Shown: one piece after another, positions 8,351 to 16,230 of the stretch
How positions within the stretch are numbered: position 1 is the stretch's first letter
How the letters are laid out: each line of letters starts with the position of its first letter
NCBI RefSeq assembly: GCF_001512295.1
Contig: NZ_LNUP01000015.1
Span: forward strand, 62,001 to 126,000
Length of the DNA: 64,000 bases
DNA from: Pseudomonas sp. EpS/L25
GTDB lineage: Bacteria; Pseudomonadota; Gammaproteobacteria; Pseudomonadales; Pseudomonadaceae
Direction: 5' to 3'
Program-made: the position numbers and the translations under genes
Notes under the pieces: model-generated
Databases searched by the model: none
Told to the model about the DNA's origin: nothing
What the model saw: the letters and a program-made list of their open reading frames with translations, nothing else

Positions 8351-10049
8351 GCCACGCGCGCCGCAGGGGCAGGGCGCCACGCCGCGACGTACCCTGGGCT
8401 TCTGGCTGCGCGGTGGCGCGCCGGGCATCTGGCTCAGCGGCGGCGCCGTGGCCATCGCCGTGCTGATGACCCTCGGCCTGATCGGCATCATCGCCGTGCG
8501 CGGCCTGGCGCACTTCTGGCCGGCCGAGGTGGTGGAGGCGCGCTATGCGCCGCCGGGGCTCGCGTCACGCCCCGTACTGGGCGAGGTGGTGGAACGCGAA
8601 AAGGTGCCGGTGGAGCGGCTGCGCAGCGCCGGCCTGCCGATCCCGGCGGACGGCGGTGAAACCCTTACCCGCGAACTCTTCAAGCTCGGCAATCGCGACC
8701 TTCAGGGCAGCGATTTCGTCTGGCTGATCGGCGACTGGCTGCGGGATCGCCGCACCCCGGTGGACGTCCTGGTGCTGGAGCGCCGCGAATGGGGCAACTT
8801 CTACGGCTATGCCGTGGAGGTGCGCGAGGAGGGCCGCCAGGTCGCCAAGGGCGCCGCGGCGCTGCCCGAGCTGCAGCGCCGGCTGGCCCGTATCCAGGAT
8901 CTCAGCGCACGCCTGGAGCGTTTGGAAAAGCACGACATCGGCAGCGTCAACCATGCCCTGGAACGCCTGCGCCTGGACGGCCGCGGCCTGGAACAGGACG
9001 GTCGTCTCGACGCCGCTGCCCAGGCCGACCTGGCTGCCCGTCGCGCCGAGCTGGAGGCGCGCTACGACGAACTGGAAGACCAGCTCGCCAGCCTGCGCCA
9101 GGCGCTACGCCGCGATAGCCTGGTGGTGCGCGACGTCGAGGGCCGCACCCTGGAGCTGAACCTGGACCGCATCGTGCGGGCCTATCAGCCCAATGCCATG
9201 GGCCTGGGCGCCAAGCTCGGCTTCTACGGCACCAAGCTGTGGGAATTCCTCAGCACCGATCCGCGCGAGGCCAATACCGAGGGCGGCGTCTTCCCGGCCA
9301 TCTTCGGCACCGTGATGATGACCCTGCTGATGGCGGTGATCGTCACCCCCTTCGGCGTCATCGCCGCCATCTACCTGCGCGAGTACGCCCGCCAGGGCCC
9401 GCTGACCCGCCTCATCCGCATCGCGGTCAACAACCTGGCCGGGGTGCCGGCCATCGTCTACGGCGTCTTCGGGCTGGGCTTCTTCGTCTATGTGCTGGGC
9501 GGCTCGCTGGACCAGCTGTTCTTCCGCGCCAGCCTGCCTTCGCCCACCTTCGGTACCCCGGGTCTGCTGTGGGCCTCGCTGACCCTGGCGATCCTCGCCA
9601 TGCCGGTGGTGATCGTCGCCACCGAAGAAGGCCTGACGCGGATTCCGCGCAGCATCCGCGAAGGCTCCCTGGCCCTGGGCGCGACCCAGGCCGAGACCCT
9701 CTGGAAGGTGGTGCTGCCGCTGGCCAGTCCGGCGATGATGACCGGGCTGATCCTCGCCGTGGCCCGCGCCGCCGGCGAGGTGGCACCGCTGATGCTGGTG
9801 GGCGTGGTCAAGCTGGCACCGGCGCTGCCGCTGGACGGCAACTATCCCTATCTGCACCTGGACCAGAAGATCATGCACCTGGGCTTCCACATCTATGACG
9901 TCGGCTTCCAGAGCCCCAATGTGGAAGCCGCCCGCCCGCTGGTCTACGCCACCGCGCTGCTGCTGGTGCTGGTGATCGCCGGGTTGAACCTGTCCGCCGT
10001 ATTCCTGCGCAACCGGTTGCGCGAGAAGTATCGGCTGCTGGAAGACTAG
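8337..10049 (+). CDS. pstA: Phosphate ABC transporter permease PstA (long form)
   Basis: A 570-residue partner permease of PstC. It has an N-terminal transmembrane helix (about 38-62), then a periplasmic region of about 240 residues rich in heptad-like charged helices (residues 160-260), then the transport core with [23 protein letters not shown]-like segments. The inner-membrane component signature is [23 protein letters not shown] followed by [12 protein letters not shown]. The ATG at 8337 lies inside the end of pstC, implying translational coupling. As with PstC, the added periplasmic domain is typical of pseudomonads. The start is well placed because the next methionine is deep in the protein. 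Confidence 0.93.
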   Translation: MRRSEPRAPQGQGATPRRTLGFWLRGGAPGIWLSGGAVAIAVLMTLGLIGIIAVRGLAHFWPAEVVEARYAPPGLASRPVLGEVVEREKVPVERLRSAGLPIPADGGETLTRELFKLGNRDLQGSDFVWLIGDWLRDRRTPVDVLVLERREWGNFYGYAVEVREEGRQVAKGAAALPELQRRLARIQDLSARLERLEKHDIGSVNHALERLRLDGRGLEQDGRLDAAAQADLAARRAELEARYDELEDQLASLRQALRRDSLVVRDVEGRTLELNLDRIVRAYQPNAMGLGAKLGFYGTKLWEFLSTDPREANTEGGVFPAIFGTVMMTLLMAVIVTPFGVIAAIYLREYARQGPLTRLIRIAVNNLAGVPAIVYGVFGLGFFVYVLGGSLDQLFFRASLPSPTFGTPGLLWASLTLAILAMPVVIVATEEGLTRIPRSIREGSLALGATQAETLWKVVLPLASPAMMTGLILAVARAAGEVAPLMLVGVVKLAPALPLDGNYPYLHLDQKIMHLGFHIYDVGFQSPNVEAARPLVYATALLLVLVIAGLNLSAVFLRNRLREKYRLLED

Positions 10050-10069
10050 CGTACGGCCGAGGAGAACCC

Positions 10070-10897
10070 ATGCCTTCCGATTCGTCCATCTTCAGAACCG
10101 CCGCGGCCTACGCGGCCAGCGTCCCGCCCGCGGCGAGCGAAGGTGGCGTGGCGCTGTCGGTACCGCGGCTGAGCCTGTACTACGGGCAGAAGCAGGTACT
10201 GCAGGACATCGCCCTGGAGATCCCGCGCCAGCGTGTCACCGCCTTCATCGGCCCCAGCGGCTGCGGCAAGTCGACCCTGCTGCGCTGTTTCAACCGCCTG
10301 AACGACCTGGTGGAAGACTGCCGCATCGACGGCGAGATCCTGCTCGACGGCCAGAACATCTACGCCCGCGGCACCGAGATCGCCGAGCTGCGGCGGCGGG
10401 TGGGCATGGTGTTCCAGAAGCCCAATCCCTTTCCCAAGAGCATCTACGAGAACGTGGTCTACGGCCTGCGCATCCAGGGCATCAAGCAGAAGCGCGTGCT
10501 GGACGAGGCGGTGGAATGGGCTTTGCACGGCGCGGCGCTGTGGGACGAGGTCAAGGATCGCCTGCACGAGTCGGCCCTGGGCCTCTCCGGCGGCCAGCAG
10601 CAGCGGCTGGTGATCGCCCGCACCATCGCCGTACAGCCCGACGTGCTGCTGCTCGACGAGCCCTGCTCGGCGCTGGACCCCATCTCCACCCTCAAGGTGG
10701 AGGAACTGATCCACGAACTGAAACAGCGCTACACCATCGTCATCGTCACCCACAACATGCAGCAGGCGGCGCGGGTCTCCGACTACACCGCCTTCATGTA
10801 CATGGGCCAGCTCGTCGAGCATGGCGACACCGACACCCTCTTCACCAACCCGGCGAAGCGGCAGACCGAAGACTACATCACCGGCCGCTACGGCTAG
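10070..10897 (+). CDS. pstB: Phosphate ABC transporter ATP-binding protein PstB
   Basis: A 275-residue cytoplasmic ATPase that powers phosphate import. Walker [12 protein letters not shown] lies around residues 61-71, the ABC signature LSGGQQQR around 170, Walker [14 protein letters not shown] just after, and the H-loop VTHNMQQA around 225. The [17 protein letters not shown]-loop is characteristic of PstB. The start ATG at 10070 is preceded by GAGGAGAA at good spacing, 20 bases after pstA. It is followed by phoU 58 bases later, completing the usual pstCAB-phoU order. Confidence 0.96.
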   Translation: MPSDSSIFRTAAAYAASVPPAASEGGVALSVPRLSLYYGQKQVLQDIALEIPRQRVTAFIGPSGCGKSTLLRCFNRLNDLVEDCRIDGEILLDGQNIYARGTEIAELRRRVGMVFQKPNPFPKSIYENVVYGLRIQGIKQKRVLDEAVEWALHGAALWDEVKDRLHESALGLSGGQQQRLVIARTIAVQPDVLLLDEPCSALDPISTLKVEELIHELKQRYTIVIVTHNMQQAARVSDYTAFMYMGQLVEHGDTDTLFTNPAKRQTEDYITGRYG

Positions 10898-10955
10898 TTC
10901 CAGGCAGGCCGGTGCCCCCACCGGCGACTCGATCATCTCAGGCAGGACTGACACC

Positions 10956-11681
10956 ATGATCAACAAAGACGGTCACACGCAGCACATCTCCCAGCAATAC
11001 AACGTCGAACTGGAGGAGGTCCGCAGTCACCTGCTGGCCATGGGCGGTCTGGTGGAAAAGCAGGTCAGCGACGCCGTGCGCGCGGTGATCGACGCCGATG
11101 CCGGCCTGGCCCGCCAGGTGCGGGCCATCGACGACCAGATCGACGTCATGGAGCGCGGCATCGACGAGGAATGCCTGCGCATCCTCGCCCGGCGCCAGCC
11201 GGCGGCTTCCGACCTGCGGCTGATCATCAGCATCTCCAAGTCGGTGATCGACCTGGAGCGCATCGGTGACGAAGCCTCCAAGATCGCCCGTCGCGCCATC
11301 GAGCTGACCGAGGACGGCGAGGCCCCGCGCGGCTACGTCGAGGTCCGTCACATCGGCGAACAGGTGCGCAAGATGGTGCACCAGGCGCTGGACGCCTTCG
11401 CCCGCTTCGACGCCGAGCTGGCGCTGTCGGTGGCCCAGTACGACAAGCTGATCGACCGCGAATACAAGTCCGCCCTGCGCGAGCTGGCTACCTACATGAT
11501 GGAAGACCCGCGCTCCATCTCCCGGGTGCTGAGCATCATCTGGGTCCTGCGTTCCCTGGAGCGCGTCGGTGACCACGCCCGCAACATCGCCGAGTTGGTC
11601 ATCTACCTGGTGCAGGGCACCGACGTTCGCCACCTGGGCCTCAAGCGCATGGCCGAAGAGGTCAATCGGTCGCGCGAATGA
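10956..11681 (+). CDS. phoU: Phosphate signalling protein PhoU
   Basis: A 241-residue all-helical protein that links PstSCAB transport state to the PhoR kinase and keeps the Pho regulon off when phosphate is plentiful. Two PhoU repeats of about 100 residues each can be seen. They carry the metal-binding ExxxD-type signatures IDLERIGDEASKIARRA (around residue 90) and RSLERVGDHARNIAELV (around 195). The ATG at 10956 starts the conserved MINKDGHTQHISQQYN and was preferred over in-frame starts inside pstB, which would add a proline-rich stretch foreign to the family. It is the last gene of the Pho operon. Confidence 0.95.
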   Translation: MINKDGHTQHISQQYNVELEEVRSHLLAMGGLVEKQVSDAVRAVIDADAGLARQVRAIDDQIDVMERGIDEECLRILARRQPAASDLRLIISISKSVIDLERIGDEASKIARRAIELTEDGEAPRGYVEVRHIGEQVRKMVHQALDAFARFDAELALSVAQYDKLIDREYKSALRELATYMMEDPRSISRVLSIIWVLRSLERVGDHARNIAELVIYLVQGTDVRHLGLKRMAEEVNRSRE

Positions 11682-11753
11682 TCCGCCCGGTCACTCCCCG
11701 GGTGGCGACCCGGGGCTGCCTGCTATGCTGCAAGACTTGGCATGGAGTGACCG

Positions 11754-12686
11754 ATGAGCAAGTTGAACGTACTGGTAGTGGACGATGCGCCCTTCATCCG
11801 CGACCTGATCAAGAAGGGCCTGCGCAACCTGTTTCCCGGGCTGGCGGTGGACGAGGCGGCCGATGGTCGCCGTGCCCAGACGATGCTCGGCAAGCAGCGT
11901 TTCGACCTCATCCTCTGCGATTGGGAAATGCCCGGCATGACCGGTCTGGAACTCTTGACCTGGTTCCGCGCCCAGCCGGATCACAAAGGCGTGCCCTTCA
12001 TCATGGTCACCAGCCGCGGCGACAAGGAAAACGTCGTCCAGGCCATCCAGGCCGGCGTGTCCGACTACATGGGCAAGCCCTTCTCCAACGAGCAACTGGC
12101 CGCCAAGGTCAAGAAGGCCCTGCAGCGCACCGGCAAGCTCGCCGAACTGCAGGCTGGCGCCCAGCCGCGCCCGGCTACCGGCTTCGCCAACGATTCCCTC
12201 GGCGCCCTCACCGGTAACCGCAGCGACGTGGTCCAGTCGAGCCCGGCGGCCCCGGTCGCCGCGCCGGCACCGGCCGCCAGTGCCAGCGCCGCCCTCCTGA
12301 CCGGCTCGGCACCGCCGTCCAGCGCCGCCCGCGGCAAGCCCGCCGCCAACTTCGGCCAGGGTCAGTTGCGGCTGCCCAATGCCAGCATGGCCTGCCTGAT
12401 CAAGGCGCTCAGCATCAAGGAGGCCCTGCTGGTGGTACGCCGCGGCGATCCGCTGCCGCAGATCCTGGAAACCGCCGTGCTCGACCTGGAGCAGGGCGAA
12501 GACGGCGACGAGGTGGCGCGCCTCAATGGCTACCTGCATTCGCTGGCCGCGGTGGAACCGACCCCGGCCAGCGAGTGGGTGCAGGTCAACTTCCGCTTCA
12601 TCGACCGGGACCCGGCCAAGCTCGACTATCTGTCGCGGCTGATCGCCAAGGGCACCGCTCAGCGGCATTACGTGCCGGGCGCCTAG
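11754..12686 (+). CDS. Orphan response regulator with receiver domain and uncharacterised C-terminus
   Basis: A 310-residue protein. Residues 1-125 form a CheY-like receiver: acidic pair DD near residue 9, phosphoacceptor Asp in LILCDWEMPGMTG near 56, the switch Thr/Ser in MVTSRGD near 83, and Lys in YMGKPF near 104. A low-complexity linker rich in Ala, Pro and Ser spans about 155-200. The C-terminal 110 residues do not match any output domain I recognise, and no HTH is apparent. A comparable gene follows phoU in P. aeruginosa (PA5364, from memory). The ATG at 11754 has AGTGACCG before it, and TGCTATGCT at 11720-11728 could be an extended -10, suggesting its own promoter. A link to phosphate control is inferred only from position. 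Confidence 0.85.
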   Translation: MSKLNVLVVDDAPFIRDLIKKGLRNLFPGLAVDEAADGRRAQTMLGKQRFDLILCDWEMPGMTGLELLTWFRAQPDHKGVPFIMVTSRGDKENVVQAIQAGVSDYMGKPFSNEQLAAKVKKALQRTGKLAELQAGAQPRPATGFANDSLGALTGNRSDVVQSSPAAPVAAPAPAASASAALLTGSAPPSSAARGKPAANFGQGQLRLPNASMACLIKALSIKEALLVVRRGDPLPQILETAVLDLEQGEDGDEVARLNGYLHSLAAVEPTPASEWVQVNFRFIDRDPAKLDYLSRLIAKGTAQRHYVPGA

Positions 12687-12763
12687 GACGGAGCCGGGGC
12701 ATGAGGGCGCTGGCACGGAGACTGCTTCGATCCGCCTCATCGCGGATTCCTGACGCTCCTGCC

Positions 12764-13663
12764 ATGCCCTACGCCCGTCACCTGCTGCTCTTCTGCCTCG
12801 TCCTGAGCGGTGCCGCGCTCGCGGCACCGATCTACAAGTACGTCGACGCCAATGGCGTGGTGACCTACACCGACAAGGCGCAGAAGGGCGCCAAGGTGAT
12901 GACCTTCAGCGACGACCCGATCGAACGACTGGACCAGCGGGTCAAGCTGCAGCCGCGGCATTATGCCGGTGGCACGGTGCTGGAAGTGCGCAACGACAGC
13001 TTCCTGCCGGTGACCGTCACCCTGCGGCTCTCCGCGCTGCAGAACGTCAGCGGCGTGGGCGCGGCGCCGATCCGCAAGGTCCTGCCGGCGCGCAGCCTGA
13101 CCCGCCTGGCGACCCTGGTCGCGCCCGATCCGAGCCGGCCACAGCGCTACACCCCGCAACTCACCACCCTGATGGGCAGCGCCACGCCGGTCTTCGCGTC
13201 CGGCTTCGCCTATCCGTTGCCCTGGCTGGGCGGGCCCTTCAGCGTCAGCCAGGGGGCCGGCGGCGGCTTCAGCCACAACACCCCCAAGAGTCGCTATGCG
13301 GTGGACATCGCCATGCCCGAGGGCACGCCCATCGTGGTCTCGCGCGCCGGTCAGGTGGTGGAGGTGGAGAACGACCAGGACGGTCGCGGCAACCACCCCT
13401 CCGGCAACTTCGTGCGCATCCTCCATGACGACGGCACCATGAGCGTCTACCTGCACCTGCAGCGCGGTTCGATCAAGGTCACCGAGGGTCAGTGGGTACG
13501 TACCGGACAGGCCCTGGCCGCTTCAGGCAACACCGGGCGCAGCACCGGGCCGCACCTGCACTTCGTCGTCCAGCGCAACACCGGCGAGGCGGTCGAATCC
13601 ATTCCCTTCCGCTTCGCCCAGGCGGTCGACAGCCTACCCAATTTCGCCGTCGGCGGACCCTGA
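12764..13663 (+). CDS. M23 peptidase with N-terminal DUF4124 domain
   Basis: A 299-residue exported protein. The signal peptide MPYARHLLLFCLVLSGAALA is followed by a DUF4124 motif (IYKYVDANGVVTYTDKAQKG, residues about 22-42), a beta-rich middle region, and an M23/LytM domain from about 165. Zinc ligands are likely the His of FSHNTP, the Asp of AVDIAMPEGTP and the HLH of GPHLHFVV. M23 enzymes cut peptide cross-links in peptidoglycan. Its peptidase domain is very similar to that of the gene at 15042, so they are paralogues. The ATG at 12764 was chosen because it opens directly on the signal peptide. The TGA stop forms part of the terminus of repeat copy C. Confidence 0.88.
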   Translation: MPYARHLLLFCLVLSGAALAAPIYKYVDANGVVTYTDKAQKGAKVMTFSDDPIERLDQRVKLQPRHYAGGTVLEVRNDSFLPVTVTLRLSALQNVSGVGAAPIRKVLPARSLTRLATLVAPDPSRPQRYTPQLTTLMGSATPVFASGFAYPLPWLGGPFSVSQGAGGGFSHNTPKSRYAVDIAMPEGTPIVVSRAGQVVEVENDQDGRGNHPSGNFVRILHDDGTMSVYLHLQRGSIKVTEGQWVRTGQALAASGNTGRSTGPHLHFVVQRNTGEAVESIPFRFAQAVDSLPNFAVGGP

Positions 13664-13860
13664 GAGCCTGTTCAAAGGCTGCGGTGCGTCGGCCGAACTG
13701 CGTTGTAAGGCCCTGGGTCGCAGCTCCGCCTGGGCGGCCTCGTCGCACTGCTCACCACTGGTAAGGCCGGGCGCGGGTCCGATCCGCTTCCTCAGGTGTT
13801 TTCGCGGGGCCGTCCGGGCCCTGTTTGGCTCTAGCTCGCGAGCCTTTGCGCAGGCTCTGC
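13660..13860. repeat. Palindromic intergenic element, copy C
   Basis: About 201 bp, in the opposite orientation to copies A and B. The left terminus CTGAGAGCCTGTTCAAAGG includes the TGA stop (13661-13663) of the M23 peptidase, and the right terminus is a worn CGCAGGCTCTG. The interior shares the CCAAACAGGGCC-type arm and the central CACCACTGGTAAGG palindrome core with the other copies. It lies between convergent genes (M23 peptidase and AraC regulator). Confidence 0.8.
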
Positions 13861-13873
13861 CCCTTGCCGGGCG

Positions 13874-14692
13874 TCAGCCCTGGGCGTCGAGGTACTCGCT
13901 GGGCGATACCCCCAGCACCCGGCGGAACATGCGGGTGAAGGCCGAGGGCGAGGCATAGCCCAGGTCCAGGGCTACCCGGGTCACCGGCTCCCCGGCGGCC
14001 AGCCGTGGCAGGGCCAGCATCAGGCGGGTGTGCTGGCGCCAGGTGGAAAAGCTGGTGCCGGTTTCCTTGAGGAACAGCCGGGCGAGGCTGCGCGAGCAGA
14101 GGTGCAGCTGTTGCGCCCAGGTCGCCAGCGCCGTGTCGTTGGCCGGATCGGCATGCAGGCTGGTCTGGATGGTGCGCAGGCGGCGGTCGGCCAGGGCGGG
14201 CAGGTGCAGGGCGCTCTCTTCGAGGAAGACCAGCTCCGCCAGCATCAGCGCCCGGACATGGCGGCCCAGGTCGGCCTCCCCATAGGTGTTGCCGCCACGC
14301 CGCAGGCAGCGTAGCAGTTCCCGCAACAGCGGCGAGATCAGCACCATGCGGGTAGCCGACATGCGGGTGGCCGATTGCGGTGAGGGCAACTCGCGGGGCA
14401 GGTCGATCATGATCACCTGCAGGGTGGCCTCGCCATTGGCGCGTGCCTGGTGCTCGACCCCGGGCGGAATCCAGATCGCCTGCTTGGGCGGCACGTACCA
14501 GACGCCTTCCTCGGTGCTGACCTCCAGTACCCCGTTGACCGTGTACATCAGGTGCGCCTGGGCGTGAGCGTGCGGCGGCCACACCTGGCCATGGGCGAAG
14601 GTGTTGAGTTGCGACACCAGGGGCGTCACGGCGGGCGCCGAAGGTGGTGCCGCGATCGACCTGGGATACCGGTCGATTGTCTGTTCCTGCAT
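13874..14692 (-). CDS. AraC family transcriptional regulator
   Basis: A 272-residue DNA-binding regulator. Residues about 30-110 form a cupin-type sensor (HAHAQAHLMYTVNGVLEV, WIPPGVEHQARA), and the last 100 residues carry the two HTH motifs of AraC/XylS proteins: TWAQQLHLCSRSLARLFLKETGTSF and VALDLGYASPSAFTRMFRRVLGVSPSEYL. The sensor type is common in regulators of efflux or aromatic metabolism, but the ligand cannot be inferred. A small in-frame direct duplication (SATRM-SATRM near residue 110) is visible. It sits between the two M23 paralogues, convergent with the first and divergent from the region before the second, and could control either. Confidence 0.88.
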   Translation of the reverse strand: MQEQTIDRYPRSIAAPPSAPAVTPLVSQLNTFAHGQVWPPHAHAQAHLMYTVNGVLEVSTEEGVWYVPPKQAIWIPPGVEHQARANGEATLQVIMIDLPRELPSPQSATRMSATRMVLISPLLRELLRCLRRGGNTYGEADLGRHVRALMLAELVFLEESALHLPALADRRLRTIQTSLHADPANDTALATWAQQLHLCSRSLARLFLKETGTSFSTWRQHTRLMLALPRLAAGEPVTRVALDLGYASPSAFTRMFRRVLGVSPSEYLDAQG

Positions 14693-15041
14693 AACGGCTG
14701 TCCGTTTCGGTTGGGCATCGACGAGGCGCTAGGGCCTAACCTGCCGCACTATGGCCGGAGCATCGTGCGGACTGGTGGGGGAGGCGCCTGTACGCCGAGG
14801 ACAGGTCTCTCGCAGGAGTGTCGCACAGAACACCGGCCACTTGGTTCGCTAGCCTGAAAGGCTGGCAGTGCATTTGAACTACCGTCTTGTCGGTGGCAGC
14901 GTGGTACAGGGATCTGAGTACCACGCTTTTTTATTCGCATCGATGCTTTGCCAGCGGCTTCACAAAGCCGCGGTTTGGTGATCGCCCGCTCGATGCGGCT
15001 TTGTTAGGTTCGGCCCTTGTTCATCATGGTGGCCCTATGCC
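14693..15041. other. Intergenic region with possible small RNA
   Basis: A 349-base gap between the divergent AraC and second M23 genes. No convincing protein is seen. On the plus strand it contains consecutive short hairpins (AGCC-TGAA-AGGCT near 14853 and ACCG-N6-CGGT near 14881). They lead into a strong intrinsic terminator at 14899-14932 that belongs to no annotated gene. Several GGA motifs are present upstream of it. I could not place a confident promoter. Confidence 0.4.
14899..14932 (+). terminator. Orphan rho-independent terminator
   Basis: GCGTGGTAC at 14899-14907 pairs perfectly with GTACCACGC at 14917-14925 around a 9-base loop AGGGATCTG, followed at once by six T. This is a textbook intrinsic terminator on the plus strand. 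No plus-strand gene lies between it and the M23 peptidase at 13663, so it should end an unannotated transcript. Confidence 0.8.
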
Positions 15042-15929
15042 ATGGACCGACGCCTGACCGCCCTGATCACCTGCCTGACCCTCGCCCTGGCCGCCCCTGT
15101 CGCCAGCCAGGCCGCCGAGTCCTCCGCCAGCAGCAAGGTTTCCGCCAAGAGCCAGGCCCGCAAGGGGCAGGTCAAGCTCAAGGTGCGCACTGCCAGCGAA
15201 GGCCGCATCTTCGAGGTGCGCAACGACTTCGACGTACCGGTTCGAGTCGAATTGCGCCTGCAGCGCACCGTCAACGTGGCCGGCGCCGAGCGGCCGATCC
15301 GCCAGGTCATCGAGCCGCGCTCCACGGTGCAGCTGGCGGTGATCCGCAAGCGGCAGCAGGGCTTCCCCATGCATTTCGACCAGTCGTTCAGCTACAGTCC
15401 GCAACTGCCGGTCGGCAGCCTGCCGCCGACGGCGGACGGCACCGTGGGCGGTAACCCCAGCGGCCTGGGCTATGGCTACGCCTGGCCCTGGCGCCAGGGC
15501 GTCTACTACGTGACCCAGGGCGCCGGCGGTGACTTCAGCCACAACACCCCCAAGGGTCGCTACGCGGTCGACATCGCCATGCCCGAGGGCACGCCCATCG
15601 CCGCTGCCCGCGCCGGCACGGTGATCGAGGTCGAGAATGGTCAGTTCGGCCATGGGCCCAGTCCGTCCGGCAACTTCGTGCGCATCGCCCATGAGGACGG
15701 TAGCCAGAGCGCCTACCTGCACCTGCGCCGCGGCTCGGTCAAGGTTCGCCCCGGCGAGCGGGTGGAGGTGGGCACGCCGCTGGCGGAGTCGGGCAATACC
15801 GGGCGCAGCACCGGTCCGCACCTGCATTTCGTGGTGCAGGCGCGCGAAGGCGGCGAACTGGTGTCCATCCCCTTCCGCTTCGTGCGTCCCCTGGCGGCCC
15901 TGCCCAATATGGCCCTGGGCGACCGCTAG
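15042..15929 (+). CDS. M23 family metallopeptidase, paralogue of the 12764 gene
   Basis: A 295-residue exported protein. The signal peptide MDRRLTALITCLTLALAAPVASQAAE is followed by a basic stretch (SSKVSAKSQARKGQVKLK), a beta-rich region resembling residues 65-150 of the other paralogue (FEVRNDFDVPVRVELRL versus LEVRNDSFLPVTVTLRL), and the M23 domain from about 155. Probable zinc ligands are in FSHNTPKGRYAVDIA and GPHLHFVV. It lacks the DUF4124 motif of the first copy. Role: periplasmic peptidoglycan endopeptidase or, if catalytically weak, an amidase activator like EnvC/NlpD. The TAG stop lies within the inverted terminus of the 119 bp element that follows. Confidence 0.87.
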   Translation: MDRRLTALITCLTLALAAPVASQAAESSASSKVSAKSQARKGQVKLKVRTASEGRIFEVRNDFDVPVRVELRLQRTVNVAGAERPIRQVIEPRSTVQLAVIRKRQQGFPMHFDQSFSYSPQLPVGSLPPTADGTVGGNPSGLGYGYAWPWRQGVYYVTQGAGGDFSHNTPKGRYAVDIAMPEGTPIAAARAGTVIEVENGQFGHGPSPSGNFVRIAHEDGSQSAYLHLRRGSVKVRPGERVEVGTPLAESGNTGRSTGPHLHFVVQAREGGELVSIPFRFVRPLAALPNMALGDR

Positions 15930-16044
15930 TGTGGTGTTTCAGACGTTCGCGCGAGAATTGGCGAGTGATTTTGGGGCGGTTCGGCGCTGCGGCCGAAAAG
16001 GCGCCGCCAACATTGTGTAGTTAACTTCTGAAACACCACACCAG
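15926..16044. mobile_element. 119 bp MITE-like element
   Basis: Terminal inverted repeats CTAGTGTGGTGTTTCAGA (15926-15943) and its complement at 16027-16044 match at 17 of 18 positions, and weaker similarity continues to about 25 bases (21 of 25). The interior of about 80 bases has no coding capacity. The left terminus contains the TAG stop codon of the M23 peptidase. The size and termini resemble a miniature inverted-repeat transposable element mobilised in trans. No other copy is in this window. Confidence 0.75.
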
Positions 16045-16230
16045 TCCCTGCGCCAACGTTTCGCGCTCACCCACCCGGTCGCCAGGCCTCGCGCGCGCGA
16101 CCGAAGTCGTCGTATTGGTCAGAAATCCATTGCCAGGATCGGGGTGAGTGGCGTTATGCTATCACCAGATTTCCCTGTCCTCCCTGCTTCGCCAGCTGCC
16201 CTCTCCCCCTACCAGCTGTGGACGATACCC

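Noticed and set aside
6038-8491. 817-codon minus-strand frame opposite pstC
   Set aside because: Gln/His/Gly-rich composition and no recognisable domain; it is the high-GC mirror of the clear pstC gene.
15926-16044. Interpretation of the 119 bp inverted-repeat element as a simple transcription terminator
   Set aside because: The stems are separated by about 80 bases and there is no T-run; the long matching termini fit a MITE better, although a terminator side effect is possible.
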